NCBI RefSeq assembly: GCF_030253575.1
Contig: NC_080557.1
Coordinates: 13,244,001 to 13,308,000, forward strand
Source of the DNA: Rhododendron vialii
Lineage: Eukaryota > Streptophyta > Magnoliopsida > Ericales > Ericaceae
Direction: 5' to 3'
Length of the DNA stretch: 64,000 nucleotides
The notes beneath the pieces were generated by a model that saw only the letters and a list, made by a program, of their open reading frames with translations, was not told the origin of the DNA and made no database searches. The stretch's first letter is position 1, and each line of letters opens with the position of its first letter. This document shows positions 1-11,116 of this stretch, piece by piece. Both the position numbers and the translations under genes were made by a program.

Positions 1-74
1 ACCACATGTTCGGCCCCGCCCGAAACCCTTCGGGTCGGGTCGGGTCGGGTCGGGTTTTTTGCGCACCCCTAGCT
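1..74 (-). mobile_element. End of a hAT-like MITE, cut by the window edge
   Basis: On the minus strand this begins TAGGGGTGCGCAAAA and continues into four or more copies of the pentamer CCCGA. Inference: the TAGGGGTG start followed by GC-rich CCCGA repeats is typical of abundant hAT-type non-autonomous elements in plants. Only one end is in the window, so no terminal inverted repeat pair or target duplication can be checked. Confidence 0.35.
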
Positions 75-140
75 CAAAGCATCACCAACCCAAAGCTCAA
101 TGATCATTCCAAAATTTTCAACTTCGTAGTAGTGGGGTGG

Positions 141-572
141 TGATGTAGGACAAAAATGGAGAGTTTTTGTATTTTATTTTTATTGTTTTAGAATAAGAAT
201 TTGACTAGGAATATTTTCGTTTAGGTTAAAATTATTAACTTTCCGTATTCTGTTTGATTTTGATTTTTGCCTTTATTAGGATTCTTGGTCTACAAGAATT
301 AAGATTTTATTATAATTAATTAGGAAATATGTTTTATTTAATGCCGCTTGTTTTGGCATGATTTATTATTTCTTTTACAGTAGGATTTCTAGGGTTAGGG
401 TCTTATAAAAAGGGCTGTAACCTATTCAATTATTGGACTTTTAAACTTTTATCAATAATATTACAGAGATTTTCTCTTTCTTTCTTGTGCGCAAGAATTG
501 CTCGTTGCGACGAGTTGTTTATCTCGTTTGGACTAGTACGCTAACTAGTCTCTCGTGAATTCCGCCGCGTCA
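141..572 (+). mobile_element. Solo LTR, about 432 bp
   Basis: The segment starts TGATG and ends CGTCA, a short imperfect inverted terminus of LTR type. It carries a TATA-like box (ttataaaaagg, 401-411) followed by a leader-like stretch. The flanking 5-mers ggtgg (136-140) and ggtag (573-577) match at 4 of 5 positions, as expected for an aged target duplication. No primer-binding site follows and no internal retroelement region is present, so a solo LTR is the best reading. It lies in the intron downstream of TCX exon 3. Confidence 0.5.
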
Positions 573-2089
573 GGTAGGGAAGTGATGGCACATTGAAGAG
601 TAACTTTGGGAGTGCCTGTAGGGTGTTTATATTTTATGTAAAATAAATAAATGTGTGTAAAAAATGTTTTCCGCTTCGTGCTAAATATACAGTAACACAA
701 AAATGAATATTGGAGATAGATTTCAATTGCAGATTTTTTTATCATATACATAAATATTGTGTAATGACAAAGAACTATGATAAATTCAAGTTAGAAACAA
801 ATTAGTACATAGTTTTTTTTTATCGGCAAATTTTTTTTATTAAAAACTCGACAAGGGTACATCGAGGAAGCAAAGATTAGAACATAGTTTCTTGCTTTGT
901 AGCTCTTTTTTGGGTTACTCATGCATTATTATGCTTGAGATGTTCAATCATAATCCGGAGTGAGGTTCTGCCCCAATGGGAGCGAGTTTTTGACAAGGTT
1001 CTTGCTTTGAATCGGAGACTCAAGGTCTAGAGATTGGCACCCCGGTTTGGAGATTCCTACTATTAAGAATAGGACATTTGCAACTTGTGCAGTGCATAAA
1101 TTCATGAGTGCATACCAAGAATAAAAAAAACAAAAACAAAAAAGTAACCAAGAGTGCAACTTAAAGTTTGCTTTTTCTTTTTGATCGGCGATGCAACTTA
1201 AAGTTGTAATGAAGATTCAGATCAAAAAAAAGGGCAAACTTCGTACTTAGTTCGCAGAAGTGTCCGAAAGAAGTAGGATTATGTTAAGCTACCAGTAGAA
1301 AGGCAAATGAGTTTCCAAGATTCAAGAAAAACGTTATCCCATCACAATATGAGTTGCATAGATACCCTTAGGAACTAGTTCAGTACATTGAACTTATTCG
1401 CTTAAGCTGGTAGAAAAGGATTTCAACACCATGCATCTTATAGAGAATATAACCATGAAACAACGAGTAGTAAATTTCGACTTTGCTACATTTTATTTGT
1501 GGAAAATAGTCTACAGCCTGTAATTCATATTGCAAATCAATTCTGTTTTACTGTCTTCTGGTTTGTCTTCGAGTTCAACAACTCAAGAGGCACACTGACG
1601 ATTGATGGGAAAGCAGTATCTTAACATGTTTATTATCTAACTGGACAGAAGACTGCCAGCAATCGCATATTTCACAAATAAGAGCAGGAACACAGTCACA
1701 CATGCTGAGATAAATTGCCAACCAAGTACATCAAACTAACCTGCAAATAAAATAGAGGGTCCATACAGGAGAAACCCAATATGCATCACCAAACAATTCC
1801 AAAAGCAAGGAGTGCGATGAAATTATTGCAGAAGTATATACTGTATATTTGAGTTGTTGATCTGCAGTAAATCCTTGTAGTTACAATAGCAAAAGATGTT
1901 AAAACAAAAAGAAGCTTCTTATGGATCACTAACATCATCGGCAACAACAAAATAGCTCAAAGAACTACCAGTTAATTTCGTCAAACCCCTGTTAGGTGCA
2001 AGCATAAAGTGATCTTAATTTTTGCAACTAAAACACTCGTAAATAATTATCAGAAAGTAGAACATGTAAGTTTCATAAGTCATGCATAC

Positions 2090-5000
2090 CCGAGGGATTC
2101 CATGAGGACTGCCAGCAATTTTTGGCCTGAAAGCATTTGGATTACGCTCCAAGGTAGCTTCAACAGCTTCTCGCCTGGGACCCTCATTATCAACATTATT
2201 ATGACAATTTACGCAGTTGCATCCATCACAGTATATTCCAGATGCGAAGCACTCACAATACCTGACCAAATATCGCCGAATTAAACGTCATGCTGGATAG
2301 TGGATACCCTTCACAAAAGTACCGAAAACGGAAAAGGAATATGCATTGACACTAAAATGAACTAAATTCATCCATCACTACAAAATCACTGTAACAGTAA
2401 TTAATAATTAACAGTTGTTAAAAAGCATAGTTTTTTTTCTACCAAAAGTATTTCAATTCAAAAAAATATGCCTCAACTATTATAGCTTTAGAGTTCTTTT
2501 CTGTTTTTGGTAAAACAGATAGGATAATAATGTAAAGAATCAAATTTCATATTATTTTTCAACATTCCTGTGATGATATTTTGGTAATTTTTTTCACAAA
2601 ATATTATGGGGGGCCTTATTCTGAGCCTGCGTAGGGCTACTAAAAGTTCACTAAAGGTCATGTAACCAACTAGTTTTGAGTTGGATGCTTTAACATATGG
2701 TATCAAAGCTAACCTTCCAAAGGCTTTTGGACATCGCTCTCCTTCTTGATTTTGCCCCTTTGTTTGTGCCTCAAGTGCGCCTTATTTCATTATGATCCCT
2801 ATTGTGCCTCATTTGTTTACCACTTCACTTGCGCATAAGAGATTACACTTGTGGAGTGATGTTAGAGCTTGTTCCAAGCCAGTATATTATCACTTCTAGA
2901 ACTAATATATGAGCTTGGACAAGCTCTCCGCTTAAAGCCAATGGGTTTTGAGTAGAATATTGTGGAGAGGATTCTCTTGATAGATTGCCCCGATTGTCTA
3001 TTCCTTAAGTGCGCCTTATTTCACTATGACCCTTGTATTATTCCTTGTTTACCTCTCCACATGCGAGTCTGGGGTCGCACGTGCAGGGAAATACTAGAGC
3101 TTGCCCCACATTCGTTAGTTATTGCCTCTAAACTAGTATAGGAGTCCGAGCAGCCTCTGCACTCATTGCGATTGGTTTTGAGTTGGTTGCTTAAACACTA
3201 CTCCCTCCGTCCCAAAATGTTTGTCCGGTCCGCAAAACGGGGTCTTAAAAATAATATGATTTTTGCAAGAAAAATTCAAAAGTTTTTTAACAACTTACCA
3301 GATATTAATGAGTTCTTTTAATTTGTGAAAAAGTTTGAATTTTTTCTTTAAAAATTTGCATTATTTTTACGTTATCGTTTTGCAGACCGGACAAACAATT
3401 TGGGACGGAGGGAGTGTTATACATTGACCCCACAAAAATTATACGTTGAAAGCATAAATCTTTCTCCAGAGTACCTATATTTTAGTTGATAGCCTGCTTT
3501 ACTTATTCAAGCCTGACATATGACGTTGCAACTTTGTATTTATCCTCATAAACTTGTAACTCAGTAATTACACTTAAAAAGAAATAACTGTATTCTATGG
3601 CTTTAATCCACAAACAAGAATACAAGACAGAACTAAATCACCAGCTCCACGTCATGTGTGGAACAATAGAATTGCCATGAAATTCAAAAATAGCTATTTG
3701 AGACCAGAATTTCACATCAAAATACACAAATTCCAAAGAAAGACAATCTATCATATTTCAAATGAAGACTTTTGCCATACCAAAAGTGCATATAAAGAGC
3801 TGTATACTTACAACTTTAAGCATTTTGAGTGTTTGCAGTTGCACTGTTTTTGCTTCTTGGGAGTACTGTCTTTTACATCAACATTTGTTCTTGCCCGCAC
3901 ATTGGGGGATTCTGGTTTCCTGAAGAAAGAAAGACCACTTTCATATAGTAATTTTGAAGTTTGAGATTTATATCAAGGTTTGGAGTCAAAATTACTTCTG
4001 ATATCTGCATTTGCCCAAAAATATCTTTGCCTTAATGCATCAGGAGAACAAGAATAAATTGCCATGAGGAAGCATTTGGATCAATATACAAGTATTATTC
4101 AGCACTAGCAAGCAAAAAGATAAGCAAGAAATAATCTACTTCATCAAATGGTTTCTAGCGGAAAGAGTATAAAATAAGTGGTTGGAGACCTCAACCCTCA
4201 CGTGTATCTGTGGTAGAGGAGAGAGAAACACACTCTTAGTAGGTGCTCAAAGCCAACAACATAACTAGGAAGAAAAATATGCACCAATACATTCATCTAG
4301 GAGTATTAGAAATTCTCAAAGTTCCCTGAGAAAATGTAAGCAAGTTTTCTTTTGCTCAACATATGAACAAGTTTCAAAGAAAGTTGGTCAGCGTAGAAAT
4401 CCCCAAGAGATTAACTTCCTCTCCAACCTACAAAATTTTAAAAGAACCGAAAGTGTCCTCACCTTATAAATAGTAAAATTCTAGTTTTCCACATAAAAGA
4501 GATGGAAATTTATTTGTTCCACCAAATCACAATTACTTGAGTACCCCCGACTCATATGGAAACAAAACATGTATGTCCTGTCTATAACATCCAATTAAGC
4601 ATCACCTGATTGAAATTAAACAAAAAGGGACATTTAGGCTCCCTCTGGACAGATGTTGTTTCAAATGTTGGGAAAAATCTTATTATTCAATGAGAATAAC
4701 TCAATGCTTGATAGTCTAAATATGGATTTTAAAAATTAGCATAGAGTTGTACCAAGATGGATTAGAAACTACAATTCTATACGGGTAACTCAACATCATT
4801 TAAGGGTTATAGGCTTAGAGGCTTAGAGCTATAAGAGGATCTTGGAAACTACCCTCCTATCCATTTTTTGATAAGTACTACCCTCTTATCCATCAAAACC
4901 ATTTCGTGTCACAAAGCCACATGTAGCTAAACCTCTTATTCATTCGTTTAAATTGAACATAAAATCCCTTCCTCTTTTTTTTGGTCAGAACATAAAATCC

Positions 5001-6133
5001 CTTCATTCGAAATAGGGATGTACCCAAACAGAGCCTTCCCATAGAATGCACAGTAACAACTGATTTAACAAATTTATAACTAAACCAAATTTGAAAGGGT
5101 AGGGACTGCAACATCAAGAAGTACCCAGGAAACTTCCACAAATTCCAAAACTCCAACTTCCAAGACCAAGTCTTTGCAAACGAAACAGGACCTTCATTTA
5201 TTAACCCCAAGGAGTTAGCCTGGTGGTCAAGCGTGGGACTTGTGGGTTTGCTCCTCTAAGTTCTCTGGTTCAAAATATCAACTTCTTTAGGGCCGGTACA
5301 TATGAAATTTTGCTGACTTTAATTTTGCTAGTGGACGGTAGGATTAGTCTAAAATTCATCGAGTCGCGCATAAGCTGGCCCGGACACACAAGTTATAAAA
5401 GAACCCAACAGAATAGACATAATTACAGACTTACACGAGACGCAAAAAAGAAGGGCGAAGGAGCCAATAATTTTTTTTTCATTTTTGTACGGTTCTCTCC
5501 ATTTATCCAAAATGAATGATTTGGCAAGACACTGAAACCCTTTCTTTTCTTTTTCTTATCAAATTCCTCAATCCATAGGAGCTGTTAGGGGTTTGCTCCT
5601 CTAAGTTCTACCGTTGGAAACCTCTCAAGTGTCATCAACTTTTTGGGCCAGTTACATCTGATAATTAGGCTCCTGCTAGTGGACTGTAGAATTGGTTCCA
5701 AAATTAATCGAGTTGCACATTAGCCCGGACACCAGAGTGGCTGAGTTTATTTATTTATTTTGATAAGTAAAAGAACTCAAAAGAATAGATATAATTACAG
5801 GTCCACTTACACGGGTCGTATCAAAGGAAGAGGCGGCTGAGATTGCACGGGGGATAACAGTAGCTGTTTCTGGGACTGCGGCAGCAGTGTCGGCCGAATC
5901 TGCACAACCGTCGGCACCTGCGGCCGAATCTGCACAACCGTAGGCGCCTGCTGACGTGGCATCAGCGGCTGCTGCTGCTGAGTGTGCGCTGGCGACATCA
6001 CGGCCGACGCCGTGCCGCCGAAATCAAGCTGCCTTTTCGCTGGAAAATCCGGCTGCGTCGGCGCGTTCGCCGGTTGAGCCGTTTTTGGAGGGAAACCATC
6101 CCCTCCGCCTTTCTCCATCAACATCGAATCCAA
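2090..6133 (-). CDS. Tesmin/TSO1-like CXC (CPP) protein, TCX5/6 type; 5' part only
   Basis: Three exons are visible: 6133-5811, 3919-3812 and 2261-2090 (603 nt, 201 codons, phases agree, GT-AG borders). Residues 1-107 form a Pro/Gln-rich head with a KRQLDF motif near residue 33 and a duplicated PTVVQIRP repeat. Residues about 129-148 begin the first cysteine-rich CXC domain ([17 protein letters not shown]). Exon 3 completes it ([16 protein letters not shown]) and runs into the [13 protein letters not shown] linker. CPP proteins normally carry two CXC domains joined by this linker and bind TTTGAA-type sites. TCX5/6 belong to the plant DREAM complex that represses cell-cycle and DNA-methylation genes in the nucleus. 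The second CXC domain is not found in the 2.1 kb to the left, so the gene either continues off the window or is truncated. Intron 2 holds a Stowaway MITE and intron 1 two SINE copies. Start chosen at the first Met after in-frame stops. Confidence 0.87.
2735..3190 (+). repeat. Two diverged direct repeats in TCX intron 2
   Basis: Roughly 2765-2960 and 3005-3190 share a series of blocks in the same order: agtgcgccttatttca, a gttagagcttg-like block, and a ttggttttgagt-like block. The copies are strongly diverged. They carry no coding potential. They may be remnants of one duplicated transposon segment, but the family is not recognised. Confidence 0.4.
3201..3414. mobile_element. Stowaway MITE (Tc1/mariner type), 214 bp
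   Basis: The left end CTCCCTCCGTCCCAAAATG and the right end, whose reverse complement starts CTCCCTCCGTCCCAAATTG, are the classic Stowaway terminal inverted repeats. The subterminal TTTGTCCGGTC arms also pair. The TA target dinucleotide is at 3199-3200, and the right counterpart is TG, probably a decayed TA. The inside is AT-rich and non-coding, as expected for a MITE mobilised in trans. It sits in intron 2 of the TCX gene. Confidence 0.92.
5205..5392 (+). mobile_element. tRNA-derived SINE, copy 1 (TCX intron 1)
   Basis: A box-A-like TTAGCCTGGTGGTCAAGCG at 5215-5233 is followed about 35 bp later by a box-B-like GGTTCAAAAT at 5268-5277, the internal Pol III promoter layout of plant SINEs. The body includes tttgctcctctaagttct and ends near cccggacac. 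A second copy lies 370 bp to the right. Confidence 0.5.
5581..5742 (+). mobile_element. tRNA-derived SINE, 5'-truncated copy 2
   Basis: This shares tttgctcctctaagttct, the ctagtggac block and the agcccggacac end with copy 1, but lacks a clear box A and has a damaged box B (accgttggaaacc). The DNA to its right also matches DNA to the right of copy 1, so the pair seems to come from a local duplication rather than two independent insertions. Confidence 0.5.
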
Positions 6134-6421
6134 AAAATCAAAAAATAAAATAAAATTTAAAATCCCCTCAAATTCGACGCCTTTCGAGTCGAGGATCCCT
6201 CGAAACCTAATTCAAAATCCAACTACCACTAACAATGCTGACTCTCGCCGAGGGAAAAAGAAAAACCTAATTCAAAATCAAGAACTAAGATTTTGACAGC
6301 TCGGGTGAATGTTTGGATCAGACTGATGTTGGTGGAGCTTTCGAAACCTACGCGTGTGTGTATACGTATATACGGGCGGAGATGGGAGAGAGAGAAAGGA
6401 GAGCGTAGAGAGAGAAATCGG

Positions 6422-6460
<39 letters not shown>

Positions 6461-6620
6461 AGAGAGCAAATAGGTTTCTTTCGCTCCTCCCTCGCGAGGT
6501 TTTGAAATTCAATTTCCTAAATTTCGGACGGTGAGATTTGGCTTGGGGTAGCATCGTAGGGTTGGTATTGGAGGTGAGGATCCAGCGGATGGAATTCATA
6601 GAGGGGTCAGATGTCATTGA
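6134..6620 (-). promoter_or_regulatory. 5' leader and proximal promoter region of the TCX gene
   Basis: This is the DNA directly upstream of the TCX start codon. Seen in it: a (GA)n run at about 6425-6452 on the plus strand, which reads as CT in the gene direction, in a broader GA-rich block from 6380 to 6475. Such CT-rich leaders are common in plant genes. No convincing TATA box was found, so the transcription start is not placed. Confidence 0.4.
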
Positions 6621-6689
6621 CTGACCGTCGGATCAGGAGACCTAAGCCCTTATGCCCCTTAGCTTTTTTATCCTTATTCAAATTTTTTC

Positions 6690-6900
6690 TATATATGTTA
6701 GTTTTGCACCAATCTATTATGGCGAGAGAAATCGAAAAAGTTTAAAATTATGAATTTTATCTAATTTTTTAATATTACCAAAAACAAACTAGGTTCTCGG
6801 GGCTTTTTCTTTAATATTATAAAAATATGGGTACAAGTTATAATTTTCTAATTCCTCTCGTTTAGACGAATCAATAATCCACAAAATTATGCCCAAATTT
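6690..6900. repeat. Fold-back fragment with the CGAGAGGAATC module
   Basis: The left arm (ggcgagagaaatcgaaaa, 6721-6738) and the right arm (ttcctctcgtttagacg, about 6850-6866) are imperfect inverted copies, flanked by gttagttttgc and aatccacaaaa sequences seen again in the other fold-backs of this window. AT-rich and non-coding. Confidence 0.4.
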
Positions 6901-7106
6901 GTGAAACATTTTACTTTTGGAAGATATTTTACACTATTTTACAACTGAAAAATGAGTAAAATATTTTATTGAAAAACATTTTATATCAAAAACAAATAGA
7001 GCCTAAATGTGAAAAAAAAATTAAATTAAGGCCAAAACAAAACAAAAAACAAAAAGCCAAGAGAAACAAGGGCTGAGTAGTATGTCCGATTAACAAACAA
7101 TACTCC

Positions 7107-7433
7107 CCGTTCAGCAAAATAAGCCAATTAGCTTTTTTTTGTCTTTATTCGAAAAAAAATAGTATTTGTTAGTTTTTCGTCAATTTTTTGGAGATTATTG
7201 CATTGTCATAACGAGAGGAATCTAAAAAGTAAAAAATTATGATCGAAACCTAATTTTTTTGTTAGGTTTCGAAGACAAAAAAATTAGGTTTTGATCGTAA
7301 TTTTTTACTTTTCAGATTCCTCTCGTCATGACGATGCAATAATTTTCAAAAAAAATTGACGAAAAACTAACAAATACAAAAAAAATTAAATAAAAATAAT
7401 AAAATAAGCCAATTGGCTTATTCAGCCCAACAG
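7107..7433. mobile_element. Fold-back MITE, about 327 bp
   Basis: This is an almost full-length palindrome centred near 7265. The outer arms are AATAAGCCAATTAGCTT on the left and AAGCCAATTGGCTTATTC-like on the right. The inner arms carry the module attttttacttttcagattcc and its inverse. A clear target-site duplication is not visible, so the superfamily is undetermined. Confidence 0.6.
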
Positions 7434-7563
7434 GTAAGGGTATTATGGTCAAATGTCCACCCATAATATAGCAGTAATTTATATCGCTGGTATCTGGTAA
7501 GGCTATTATGGGTAGAACCAATTACTACTTGATGTTTCCAATGGAACTTGTGAACCATCAGGT

Positions 7564-7742
7564 GAGAAACCATGCTTGGTGAGTTCGTTTCCTCGTGTCT
7601 CCCTCCGTGGAGATCAAGGTTCGAGTCCCACAAGGGGCGGAGTTTGGAGTTTCAGAGCTATAAATAGCCTTTGAGTTCTCTCATTGACTAACTTTTCATT
7701 AACCCCCGGTAACTATAAATTATGACCCAAAAAAAAAAAAAC
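7564..7742 (+). mobile_element. tRNA-derived SINE with target duplication and poly-A tail
   Basis: The 10-bp direct repeat accatcaggt flanks the element (7554-7563 and 7743-7752). Inside is a box-B-like GGTTCGAGTCCCAC (7618-7631) preceded by a box-A-like GCTTGGTGAGTTCG, and the element ends in a run of A (7729-7741). Direct flanks, tRNA-like promoter and A tail together make a SINE retroposition well supported. Confidence 0.75.
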
Positions 7743-7962
7743 ACCATCAGGTTGCTTAAGAAAGTGTTCTGCCATTGATATCACAGCTTACAAGAATGAG
7801 TAAATTCTGGGCCGGTCTTATTATTGGATTTCATATCCCACCAAATCCTATGGGGTAAAAGCGCAATGCTCATTCAGTCCTGTGGACGTGATTTTACTTC
7901 TTTATCCCACTTTAAATAGCAACAAATGAACACAGCCATCATTTAAGGTTTCAAATGAATGC

Positions 7963-7964
<2 letters not shown>

Positions 7965-8041
<77 letters not shown>
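7965..8041. repeat. (CT)n microsatellite, about 77 bp
   Basis: An uninterrupted CT dinucleotide array. It directly precedes a GC-rich block (8045-8215) that looks unlike its AT-rich surroundings. Confidence 0.97.
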
Positions 8042-8046
<5 letters not shown>

Positions 8047-8219
8047 GTTAGCCCCGCCACCACCGGCTACTCCTCCACCAGTCTCAGCCACTCCTCCGTT
8101 GGTCTTAGCTCCACCGCCAGGTACTCTTCCTCTGGTCGTTCCACCCCTGTTGCCTCCATGGACGTCGATGCCTCCGCCGCCTCCGTCTGGAACTGCAATC
8201 GCCATTCTTACAATTAACA

Positions 8220-8780
8220 ATTTGGACAGAATTTAACACTGTTAACCATGGCGGTAATTAACACTGTTAATTGTAAATTTGGACAGAATTTAATACTATT
8301 AATTATAAATTTAGATAGAATTTAACATTGTTGATCGTGGAGGTGGTGGCAGCGGCGTGGTAATGGTGGTGGTTGTGGTGGTATAGGAGGTTATATAGGC
8401 CAACTGTTAATTGACATTGTTAATTGTGGTGTAAATTTATATAAAAATTAGCACCGTTAATTTAGATAGAAATTAACAATGTTAATTGTGGTGGTGGTGG
8501 CGGCGGCAGCGGCGTGGTGGTGATGGTGGAGTGGTGGTGGTGGTAGGGGCGACGTTGTGGTGGTGGTGGTGTAGAAGGTTGTATGAATCGACTGTTAATT
8601 CAGACAAAAATTAACACTGTCAATTGTGGTGGTGGTGGTGGTAGTAGTGGCGGCAACATGGTGGTGGTGGTGGTAGCGACACAGTGGCGTGGCGGCATAG
8701 TGGCGGCGACGGCGACGGCGTGGTGGTGGCAGTGGGGTGGAGCGGTGGTGGTGGCAGCGTGGTGGTGGTGGCTGGATCGT
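8220..8780 (+). repeat. Degenerate tandem repeats plus GGT/GGC-rich low-complexity DNA
   Basis: A block built from ttaacactgttaatt, aaatttggacagaattta and gtggtggtggcggcggc-like units is repeated about four times at changing spacing (near 8230, 8400, 8460 and 8600). The apparent open frames here encode only Gly/Val/Trp or His/Pro/Thr runs and are products of the repeat, not genes. Confidence 0.65.
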
Positions 8781-8996
8781 CTCTCTCCAATCGTTTTTTT
8801 TTACGAGGGGTATTTTTGTTAATAAAATAATGAAAAGGACTTACTGAGCTATAGGCTCTTTGGACATGACATAATAGGCAATTCTTCACACAGACAGGAC
8901 CGGCCAGGAAGTTCCCCCTAAGAATTTATGAAAATGACGACTTCTTGTTTCATCAGAGCGCCAGGAGAAGAAAAAAAGAAATTTCACTATTTGTTG

Positions 8997-9340
8997 CTCT
9001 GTGTTATAACAAGTAAATTAAGGCCCTTTGCGACTTGTTCCGCAATCGTCACATGTTTCGTCAGTTCCACCCCACCAAATCGCTCAAGCAGATCACACAA
9101 ATGTCGAAATGAATGCGGCCCCATACGAATAATATCGCGATGAGACCTCTTAAATTGAAATTGAAGTCGGGTCATTAAGTCATCTCGAACTTTTTTTCTG
9201 TCCATACCTAAAATGATGCGGTGACAATATTTTTGCCAGTACTTTCGATGCAAATACCGATATACCACAATGCCAAGAGCTTGAACAGCGGCTAATTGTA
9301 GCCGTTGATCCCACGCGCTGGATGTTTTTTTTTTTTGCAT
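8997..9340 (-). pseudogene. PIF/Harbinger transposase N-terminal fragment
   Basis: An open frame of about 115 residues contains the pattern IIRMGPHSFRHLCDLLERFG followed by HVTIAEQVAKGLNLL. This is the layout of the N-terminal (DUF8040-like) region that precedes the DDE nuclease domain in plant PIF/Harbinger transposases and related HARBI1-like proteins. The frame stops soon after and no DDE_Tnp_4 domain follows, so it is a truncated relic. The family call is from motif memory and would need a profile search. It stands alone between repeats, with no plausible exons nearby. Confidence 0.55.
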
Positions 9341-9601
9341 ATTCGTTTATCCTATATAGAGTTCACGTACTAGATATGGTAAGAAGTACTCTTATCAAAT
9401 GTTCTAAAAAATGGCAAAGAAGAATTTTGCATAAACTTACCTGAGAGCTCTCTATCCAATGGAGGGAAAACTGATGGAGGAAAATGAAGGGAAATGACAA
9501 ATAGGTGGAGTAAATGGACGTGGTGGAGGAAAAATATGGAGGGAAGGGAAGGGAAAATAAAAGAAGAGAGAAAGTGAAACAGTAAGTTTGTCCACATATG
9601 T

Positions 9602-9962
9602 ATTCACCACACAGATTCTGCACATATTTTAATGTTGGGCTCACTGTGTCATATACAAACAATTCAAGCCGTTTATTAAATTAGAATATTTTTTTGAGTA
9701 CTCCCGTGATTTTGATTCTGTATAGATTTTAATGTAGGGCCTGCTATGGTCCCATACGAATAATTCGAGCCATTCGTTAAATTTAGAATATTTTTTCCGA
9801 GTACCCCCGTGAAGAATTAGCTCAATCCAATAATTGCAAGTGCTCGATCAAATCTTTTAACTTTTCATTCATATTTAAATTTAATAAATGGCTCAAATCA
9901 TTTATGTGAAATCCCTAATAGGTCCTACATTAAAATCCGTGTAGAATCTATGTGTGGTGAAT
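9602..9962. mobile_element. Fold-back MITE, about 360 bp
   Basis: The left end attcaccacacagattctgc and the right end, whose reverse complement starts attcaccacacatagattc, pair over about 45 bp, extending into ttttaatgt-g-gg on both sides. An internal direct duplication (attctgtatagattttaatg near 9715) repeats the left arm. No clean target duplication was found. Confidence 0.6.
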
Positions 9963-10062
9963 GTCTCGTCAATAGCACCATTGTGAAAGGGTGAAATTGG
10001 GGTTCGGAATCGGAAACTCTAAGGCCACCGACCATGGGCACCAATGGGCACGTGGGGCCCAC

Positions 10063-10330
10063 TCCAGGTCCCGCATGGATAATTTGAGCTGTTCAATAAA
10101 TTTTAAATAAAAAATTGAGTGGGCTCATGAAAAGTAAGCTCAATTCGATATGTGTAGTTGCTCGATTCAATCTTCCATTTTTCATTCTAATTTCAGATTT
10201 TTTGTGAAAAAAAATAAAAAAATAGGATCAAACATATACACAAATCGGATTGAGTGGATTTTTCCAAAGCCTACTTGGTTTTTTATTTAAAAATTATTGA
10301 ACAACTCGAATCATCGGTATGAAGCCCGTA
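10063..10330. mobile_element. Fold-back MITE, about 270 bp
   Basis: The left arm (ggataatttgagctgttcaa, then taaattttaaataaaaaa) pairs with the right arm (ttttttatttaaaaattatt, then gaacaactcgaatcatc). Both are flanked by gggct/agccc blocks. It is non-coding and lies 0.8 kb upstream of PSD1. Confidence 0.5.
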
Positions 10331-11116
10331 ATGGGCTTTGCGTACCCGTCGGTGGCTATGGTCTGTTTCCATAGTAGGGTTGGTTTGGAATACACGTCTC
10401 TGGATTTTGTACCGACAATGGTGCATTTTTGTTCAATTAGAGCCTTCATCCAAATTTCTATCCAAATTTGGGTCAAAGCTTACTCCAAAGGCAAAATGAT
10501 CCCTTACCCAAATATGGAGTATATTGTTTTTTTATGCTTTCAAGACTATTTCCTTCCATTTTTGTTTTCCCCAACGATTTCTGCCAAAAGGGTAGCACAC
10601 ATCTCTCTTTAACGACACAGTTCTTATTCCGCAACCAGCTTTAGGATTCTTCTAGAGAGAATAGAGAGATCGTTGAGTCTTCAGCATTCAGAGAGAGGGA
10701 GAGAAAGAGAGAGAGAGAGTTACAAGTATCCAAGCTTGAGAAAGTCATGACGTCGTACACATCATGCTCTCAGAATGACATGAAAGGGGCTGTTGAAAAG
10801 AGAAAAGAGTCATTGGAATATTGGGAAAAAAAATAGAGAAAGACTAGGGTTGTCTCAAATTTAGAAAAAAAAAAAGGTAAAACCCAAAATAAGAAAGGGT
10901 TTTGGTGGAGAGGATTTTTTTTGTGGGTTTTGCCCAAATTTTAAATTTGGTTTTTAAAATGGGTCAAGTTGGATATCCTCTTGGAAGGGGTAAAATCGGA
11001 ACTTGATAAACAGAGCTCCAAACAAGGGAGGAAACCTATTCCCTCCCTTTCTTTCCTTCTCTCTTTGAAGTCCATTCATCCAAACGAGCTGTGGCCTCAA
11101 CGCTGTGAAAGAAAGA

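Noticed and set aside
8583..8889. Open frames in the GGT-rich stretch on both strands
   Set aside because: They are translations of low-complexity repeats (Gly/Val/Trp, His/Pro/Thr runs) with no domain and no family.
10319..10612. 97-aa plus-strand frame upstream of PSD1
   Set aside because: Begins within the arm of a fold-back element. No domain and no splice context.
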